Source: Lutraria lutraria (lineage: Eukaryota; Mollusca; Bivalvia; Venerida; Mactridae). From it: a stretch of 64,000 nt of DNA. The translations under genes and the position numbers were made by a program. The stretch is taken from positions 34,182,194 to 34,246,193 of the forward strand of contig OZ026846.1 in NCBI GenBank assembly GCA_964023205.1. Direction: 5' to 3'. Every line of letters starts with the position of its first letter. Positions within the stretch are counted from its first letter, which is position 1. The notes below the pieces were generated by a model, which was not told where the DNA came from, made no database searches, and was given only the letters and a program-made list of their open reading frames with translations. Below, piece after piece: positions 49,476-64,000 of the stretch.

Positions 49476-50352
49476 TTGTTATTGGATACCGTGTACTATG
49501 ATGTGATATTCACCGGCAAAATGCAATATTGACCTGATTCTATTTTTAGATTTGAAAATTCAAAAATTTCCAATAATATCATCTTACACCAATGAATATG
49601 GCATTTATGATATATGATGGACCAGGCTTTAACCCAGTAAAAATGTATTTATCTAGAGATCATATATTTTCATATACATTTATCAACTACATTTGTAATT
49701 CATGGAAAGAAATTACCTAGGTAACAAGAAACATTAGCTATCACAATTATTGTAAACAAAAAATAGTGTTCTCCATTCATACAATTTTATCAAATAAACA
49801 CACAAATATTTCTATCATACTAGCACAGGTATATTAGCACATTAAAACACACATAAAAAATGCAATATTATTCCAAGGGGTCTTGTTACAGCAAAGCAAA
49901 TAGAAAATTCATTAACTGTTGTTAATACATACTCAGTCTGGTATGTTATCTCAGTTTCAAAAACAATGACACTAGATAACAGAAAATTACCAATGAGCAA
50001 GGATCCATTCTTTATTCCAATTCAAGTCTATGCAATTTGATAGAACAACTTTATAGAATATATGTATTTTCATGGCATTGCTATGAACTAGGCTTAGAAA
50101 TAGAAGTAACTAAAACAATAAATGACAATAACAAATAATCAAATGGTTCACAATATATGTAAGTAAACAAGAATGTTAACAGAGAACTGGCAAGAATAAT
50201 GTATAAAATAATCTACAATTATTGCACACAAAGAATTGGATTTCACTTAAACTACTAATATCATGGTCATACAATACTGAAGCACACATTAATATAAAAT
50301 GTAGCAGTATGGTATATAAAATTTGTATTTATAAACTGGCTGTAATTTCAAC

Positions 50353-50460
50353 AGCCTAATTAGTTTAGTCAGTAAAGCACCTGACTTGCAAGCAGGAGTT
50401 CCTGGATTTGAGCCCCGCACTGGGTACATTATTTTCCGCCTCCTATTACACAGAATTTAA
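50353..50460 (+). mobile_element. tRNA-derived SINE, family 1
   Basis: TCAGTAAAGCACCTGACTTG, CAAGCAGGAGTTCCTGGATT, TGAGCCCCGCACTGGGTACA, then TTATTTTCCGCCTCCTATTA. The clearest view of the family tail. Confidence 0.7.
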
Positions 50461-53400
50461 ACTTATGTATAATATTTAGTAGGCCAGAAAAAAAATTGTT
50501 TCTTGTAACTTGACAGAAACAATTTTTCGGTGCTGACCCAAAAGTTTCCAACACAAAAATCTTAAGTTTGAAAATATTTTGGGACAAATCAAGCCTCCAA
50601 AGTACGAAAAATATGTTAAGAAAATAAATAAGTTTTGTGACCGACCTACCCGAGTTTTTGTCAAATAACCAGAAACATCATTATTTTTTCGGGCCTTATT
50701 ATTTAAGTAATTAATATATGGTGGGTTTTTAAAAAAGTATAATATAACTACCAGTATGTTTCAGTTGAAACACAGCAACTGACAGTTGTTTTTCACCTAA
50801 CCTGTAATAATGACCTAAATGGACAAAATTACAACAGGAATTGCATGATTCTAATGGTATCTATTGGTACACTCAACCCAACTTCTAATGCCCCCTGGTT
50901 CCCTGTTTAAGAAATCTTTTACTCATAAATTGTGGAGTGTGAAAAATTAAGACAGTCAAATATTCCATACCTTTATGTAGTGATATGACAAAAATCGTTT
51001 ATGGTACATAAGTCTTTCGGAAAGAGAGAACAAAATAAGGAATTTGCAAGAGCCAATCAGGCTTCTTTCTTAATTTCATCCATCCTTGAGTAATATGTGC
51101 CAGATGGCATACATAATATTATAGTCAAATAATATTGATATGAGCTCATATGAAAATAGTATACATAAAATGAAGTAGATAAATTTTGATAGAACATTTT
51201 GTCAATCAAGATTATGAAAAAAACTGACCAACAGTCATTAAATGCAGCCATCTCATTGGTTAGTTCTCATAACCAACCAATTAGACGCATGGTAATTGGA
51301 CTGGTTTTCAAACTTATGAAGTCAGAAAAAATGCATCAATATTAAAGTACAACACAGTTTTGTGTATGTATACTAGTATCAATGTGATAAACATATACAG
51401 GCATTTTCCACTGAATGATTCAACGTTAATCTCTTGTTTGGAATTATTACAATACATGATTATGATTCAAATACATGTATAACAAGAAGTGTTTGTGAAA
51501 CATGGATGCCTGCTAAAGGCCAACTGGATAGTAAGACCTTGACCTTTGTCTTATAGAACATACATTCAATAGGGGTCATCTATATGCAATGACCAACTTA
51601 CAAACCAAATCTGAGGACCTAAGGCCAAATCGTTATCTAGTTATTTGTCGGACAAGGTTTTTGTGCTGAAGGTTACTCTGTCTGTGACCTTGACCTTTGA
51701 CATACTGACCTCAAAATCAATAGGGGTCATCTACATGTGATGACCAGCCTTCCATCCATATCTGAAGGGCTTAGGGTAAATCGTTCTCTAGTTATTGGTT
51801 GGACAAGGTTTGGTTACGGACGGACCGACCAACCAACATGTGCAAAGCCATATACCCTCTTTCCTTCGGGGTATAATGTGAAATGGATGTTTAGAATTGT
51901 TCGAAAAGGTAAAATATACCGGTAAACATATCTTTGCTTCCTGTGACACATTTAACAATTGGACTTATACTTTTTCATAACAAGTACTAGTATATAAATG
52001 ATGATTGTACAAATTAATAAAAATTTCAATGACTCCTAGAAAATACACATGATAAATACAGTGTACTGGCAGTATTGTTTGAGAGTTTGTCAAGTCATTA
52101 TTTGTGTTTGTCCTTAAAAAAATGTTTACATTTGGAATTGACTGGAATGTTTTTCTTGTATATGGAATGAATAAAAATAAATTGTACAACATACTATAAA
52201 TGACTAGAATACCCACACAATGTGATGATTGCAATGATAACATTTTGATTGAATATAATGTATAAATAAGATTACACAATATTTTTATCTTGCAATTATT
52301 ACTTATTAAGTGTACAAGAGATATCAATGGACAGATCACTCTAGTTTTTGAAATTCTTAAATCACAGTACTAAGTTTGAAAAAAATAATTTTATGTAATG
52401 TACAAGAAATGGTTAATTAATACTAGTAAGTGTATTTTTAATGAGATACAAGTTTGAAGTTATGGTATGATATCATGAAGAGGTATTGGTCTTATGTTAA
52501 ACATTGGTAAGTAAATATAAAACTTAAGGCCCAGTAGTAGGAGTGATATCAATTTACAGGTTTACTTATGATTTGGATGTGGTCTGGTCTATGGTATGAT
52601 AACAGTTACTATACATATTAACTCTCTTATTTGGTATTTTGTCCTAAAATAGGCCTTTAAATATGAAAACTATTGTAATGCTACTTAGCAAGTGAAAGCG
52701 CATCTATTTGTGTAATGCTATTAGATGAAGCAATATGACAGTTTTTGTAAACTTAACGATCGTTCAGCTTTCCATAACTGTCACTCGCCTGGCATGCATG
52801 AATTTTGACGCAGACCAAAGTAATATTTTCTAGATCTGCCATGCAATTGTTAAACTGGTTCCTGTTCAATGTTGCAGTGTAAGTCAATGTAAGTTAGTTT
52901 CCATGAGTACTTTGATGATTATATTAATTATATTGAAAGGCCTATTTTTAGCCAAAACATTGAATTATAAGAGTGTTTCTGTGTATAATAACTTTATATA
53001 TTCCCTTAGGAAAAAACCCAACATTGAGATGACAATAGCTCAACGATATGAAAATTTCATTTATCAATTTCATACGTATATCTTGTGAACAAGATAAAAT
53101 ATATACATGATAATTATGAAATAGAGTAAATGTGGAATAACAACACTTAATCATTTCATCATAGCTAAAAAATGAGACTAAAAAATACAAACATAATATT
53201 ATTATACTAGTAGTTTCACACCCTTCATTGTCTACTTATACTGTTTTATTTATACCCTTTTACAAATTAAGGCCACAACAAATAATCAATTAGAATAATT
53301 TTTTCAGAATATTTTTGAAACTAGATTAAACAGTAAAATACTACACACCCCATACACATAATTATGTTTAAAGATCTCACTGGGAAAGAACTCCCACTTG

Positions 53401-54174
53401 TCATTTTTTATAATACAAATTCACAATTCTAAGATATTTGTCATATTCTTCGCTATAATTGTTTCAACTCAATAATGCTTTAGTCATGTTAACTAAATGG
53501 AATGTATATATATGCATCAAAAGGTACTATGAAGCATCTTGTCTAAAAAATTTACATCAGTACTGAAAGTTTGCCTTCAGACAAATGATACCAAGGAGAA
53601 TCTTGTCTTCCTATTGACATATTAGGAACAAGGATACTTTTAAAATAATAACATCAAAGAAGTCAATGCTTTTTGTATGTTTAACAAACTTAATTCTAGA
53701 TAAAATGGTTAGAGATTGTAAAATCTGACATCACTCCTGAACTCAAATCTCATTTGAATATTTTCATTTCGAGATAAAAATCTTTTCATATAATTAATAA
53801 TACAACAATCTACATCTGAAAAAAATAATCAAAAAAGTCAGCTAATATTGAGTAGATTCAACTGAAGAACTATAATTACTATGTAACCATGTGTGTTTGT
53901 TCTTTCTGCTCTTTGGCTCTTTTGTTAATTTGGTATTCTTTGGGTTAATTAAACATTTGTGAGAAAGAGAGAAGAGCACTTCTTGTAAATGTATTCAAAT
54001 AACTTCAATAATTAAACATCCCTTATTGAATGATTTAGAAATTTACCATAAAGTCATGGTAGCAACAACACCATGGTATGGTGAGAAGAGATTTGAGCAC
54101 GGAGACTAATCTTCAGTAATACATGTATGTTCTCAGACACAGATTTAACTACTGGTACATGAACAGATTAACAT

Positions 54175-54288
54175 AGTAAAACCTCACTTAGAGATCACTT
54201 CAATATAACACCCATCTCATTTAAACATCCACTTTATTAATGCCAATATTTTTGTGTTAAAGGTGGTCTTAAAAGCAAGGTTTTACTG
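54175..54288. mobile_element. Short TIR element related to the pogo-like families
   Basis: Left end AGTAAAACCTCACTTAGAGA, right end AAGCAAGGTTTTACTG, with TA after it; about 113 bp, with inverted interior (ATCCACTTTATTAATG, AAAGGTGGTCTTAAAAG). Confidence 0.6.
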
Positions 54289-54759
54289 TACATATGTATA
54301 TACATGTATATATATGTATAAAGGGGATGATCACAGTGTTGTAAGTCAGTTTTAGATTTTATATATTTTGTTGATTGATGCTATTGAAGGCATTTCCAGA
54401 GAAAGATTGGAGAGACATTGAAGGTGAAGCTCATAATTGTACACCAGTATTTAACCAGGAGATCTACTCGGTTTTGTCATAATGATATACAATAATTTGA
54501 TTAACTTCACCGTACCTGCACTCCAGGTGAACATAAAGATAAATTTTCAGTAAATTGACTAAACTCAATTGTTACTTTAAATAAAGTGCAACGTAAGTTT
54601 AAGTGAACATGATTTTTCAATACTGTATGTAATTATCAAGAGGGCACCTGTCCTGTTACAAAACATGTTCTTTCCAGGAAAATGCCATATACTGATGTTG
54701 GTGGGCTGAAAGTTTATGGCACCAATGGATAGACTGATTATACTTTAATGGGTCCCTGA

Positions 54760-63039
<8,280 letters not shown>

Positions 63040-64000
63040 GTTTACTAACATTGAACTCTAACGACTTCAGAGATAAAATATCGCTGTCATCAAGAAATGA
63101 GTATCGCATAAAAATTGTTGAATGGACGTGACCTATACAACAAATGAGCGTTACAATTATTAAATATTTCTCATACTTTTTGACAGATCACATTCATGCT
63201 ATGCTTTATTCAACTCAGAAGCCGCGCGTTCACGACGACAACGATTATACACTGTAGTTTATACCAAACCCGGAAGTGTATCACTCTAAAAAACAAATAA
63301 AGTTGGAATTTAACGCCCCATTAGATTCTTATTTTAAAGTAAATACTCACACGTGACATCGGTTTGTCATATAGCATTGAAGTGGCTTAGGATCACTCAC
63401 GTTTGGTGATACAGGTGAGAAATCATGTCAAATGAAAATGAATTTGCAAGCGCGAATTGTTGGAAATATATTGTCTGTGGCTTGGAAGTTCTTGAATTCA
63501 TGATAAATTTATATTGCAAAATAAATCTGTTTCGCAACTTTCTCATTGCATTTATTTTAAACTAAATGTAGTTTAACACCCTATTGTCATTCTAGTTTAA
63601 TATGCAGGTCTTGTGTATTATGTAGTTACACCTAGTGCATTTGGTTTTACTGTACGTTCAATCATTGCCCCCCCCCCCCCCCCCTTAATTGAAGCACCAT
63701 AACAGGGGTATGCGGAAATGAAGAATTCGCTGTCATTAAATATTATATTATATCGGATGCATATCATGCTGTATTATGATGATATATCTGCAAAGGTGCA
63801 ATTTTGTTGAATTATTTATATATATATGATTATATGTTAAAACAGCTGTTTATGTATGAACATTGAACAGGTGTTTCGGTGAAACATAATTGACCACAAG
63901 CATTGAAAAAAAAGTTCCATGGCAAACTTGAAAAGCTTATATATTAATTTTAGTGATAGCCAAGTGACGCCAGAGCTCGACACTAACAATGGTCCATTAG
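63040..64000. other. Upstream region of the KIAA0930-like gene
   Basis: Presumed promoter and 5' UTR of the minus-strand gene. No TATA or CpG-rich core could be assigned with confidence. A run of 17 C lies at about 63668-63684. Confidence 0.45.

Larger units (their letters stand above)
44660..54759. other. Ten-kilobase intergenic region, repeats only
   Basis: Holds the elements listed at 46055, 48091, 49385, 50353 and 54175, plus a low-similarity repeat at about 51490-51870 (phrases ATAGGGGTCATCTATATGCA and GGACAAGGTTTGGTTACGGA) that also occurs at 35888-36150. No convincing host exon. A 46-codon frame at 46801-46941 is discussed under findings. Confidence 0.5.

Noticed and set aside
51737..51925. 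62-codon plus-strand frame
   Set aside because: It falls in a repeat with a second copy at 35888-36150.
63668..63684. Poly-C run as a functional signal
   Set aside because: A homopolymer of this length is prone to sequencing and assembly error, and no structure around it supports a role.

Overview
The window is animal nuclear DNA, AT-rich and full of introns and repeats. The repeat families (tRNA-derived SINEs whose tails end in GGCGTTAAAC-type sequence, elements ending in CTCACCTGAG hairpins, abundant short TIR elements) and the style of the genes point to a bivalve mollusc. The species is not determined. No bacterial-style operon, CRISPR array or rRNA gene is present.

Four protein-coding genes can be supported. 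(1) The 5' part of a choline kinase gene on the minus strand, six coding exons between 13327 and 349, running off the left edge. (2) A single-exon TRIM-type RING/B-box protein on the plus strand, 28721-30898. (3) A complete XRCC6/Ku70 gene on the minus strand, 19 coding exons between 44627 and 33305, which join in phase to 605 codons plus stop. (4) A complete KIAA0930-like (DUF2045) gene on the minus strand, 10 coding exons between 63039 and 54760, which join in phase to 416 codons plus stop. These are unrelated housekeeping or regulatory functions (phosphatidylcholine synthesis, a RING protein, double-strand break repair, a protein of unknown role), and nothing suggests they work as a module.

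Layout: 1-13.3 kb holds choline kinase with a 7.1-kb first intron full of repeats. 13.3-28.7 kb has no recognisable host gene. It holds a 1.4-kb minisatellite of about 36-bp units, a LINE fragment, a 1.4-kb TA-flanked TIR element, two Mutator-like TIR elements (one with a nested insertion), a TTAA-flanked piggyBac-like element and SINEs. 28.7-30.9 kb is the TRIM gene. 33.3-44.6 kb is Ku70. 44.6-54.8 kb is intergenic and repeat-rich. 54.8-63.0 kb is the KIAA0930-like gene.

The most notable element sits in intron 4 of the KIAA0930-like gene (58231-59209): a decayed Penelope-like retroelement fragment. It has an uninterrupted GIY-YIG endonuclease reading frame and about 98-bp inverted terminal repeats, each carrying a hammerhead ribozyme motif. 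The motif on the strand antisense to the host gene keeps a complete catalytic core. The one that would sit in the host pre-mRNA has lost an invariant core adenine.
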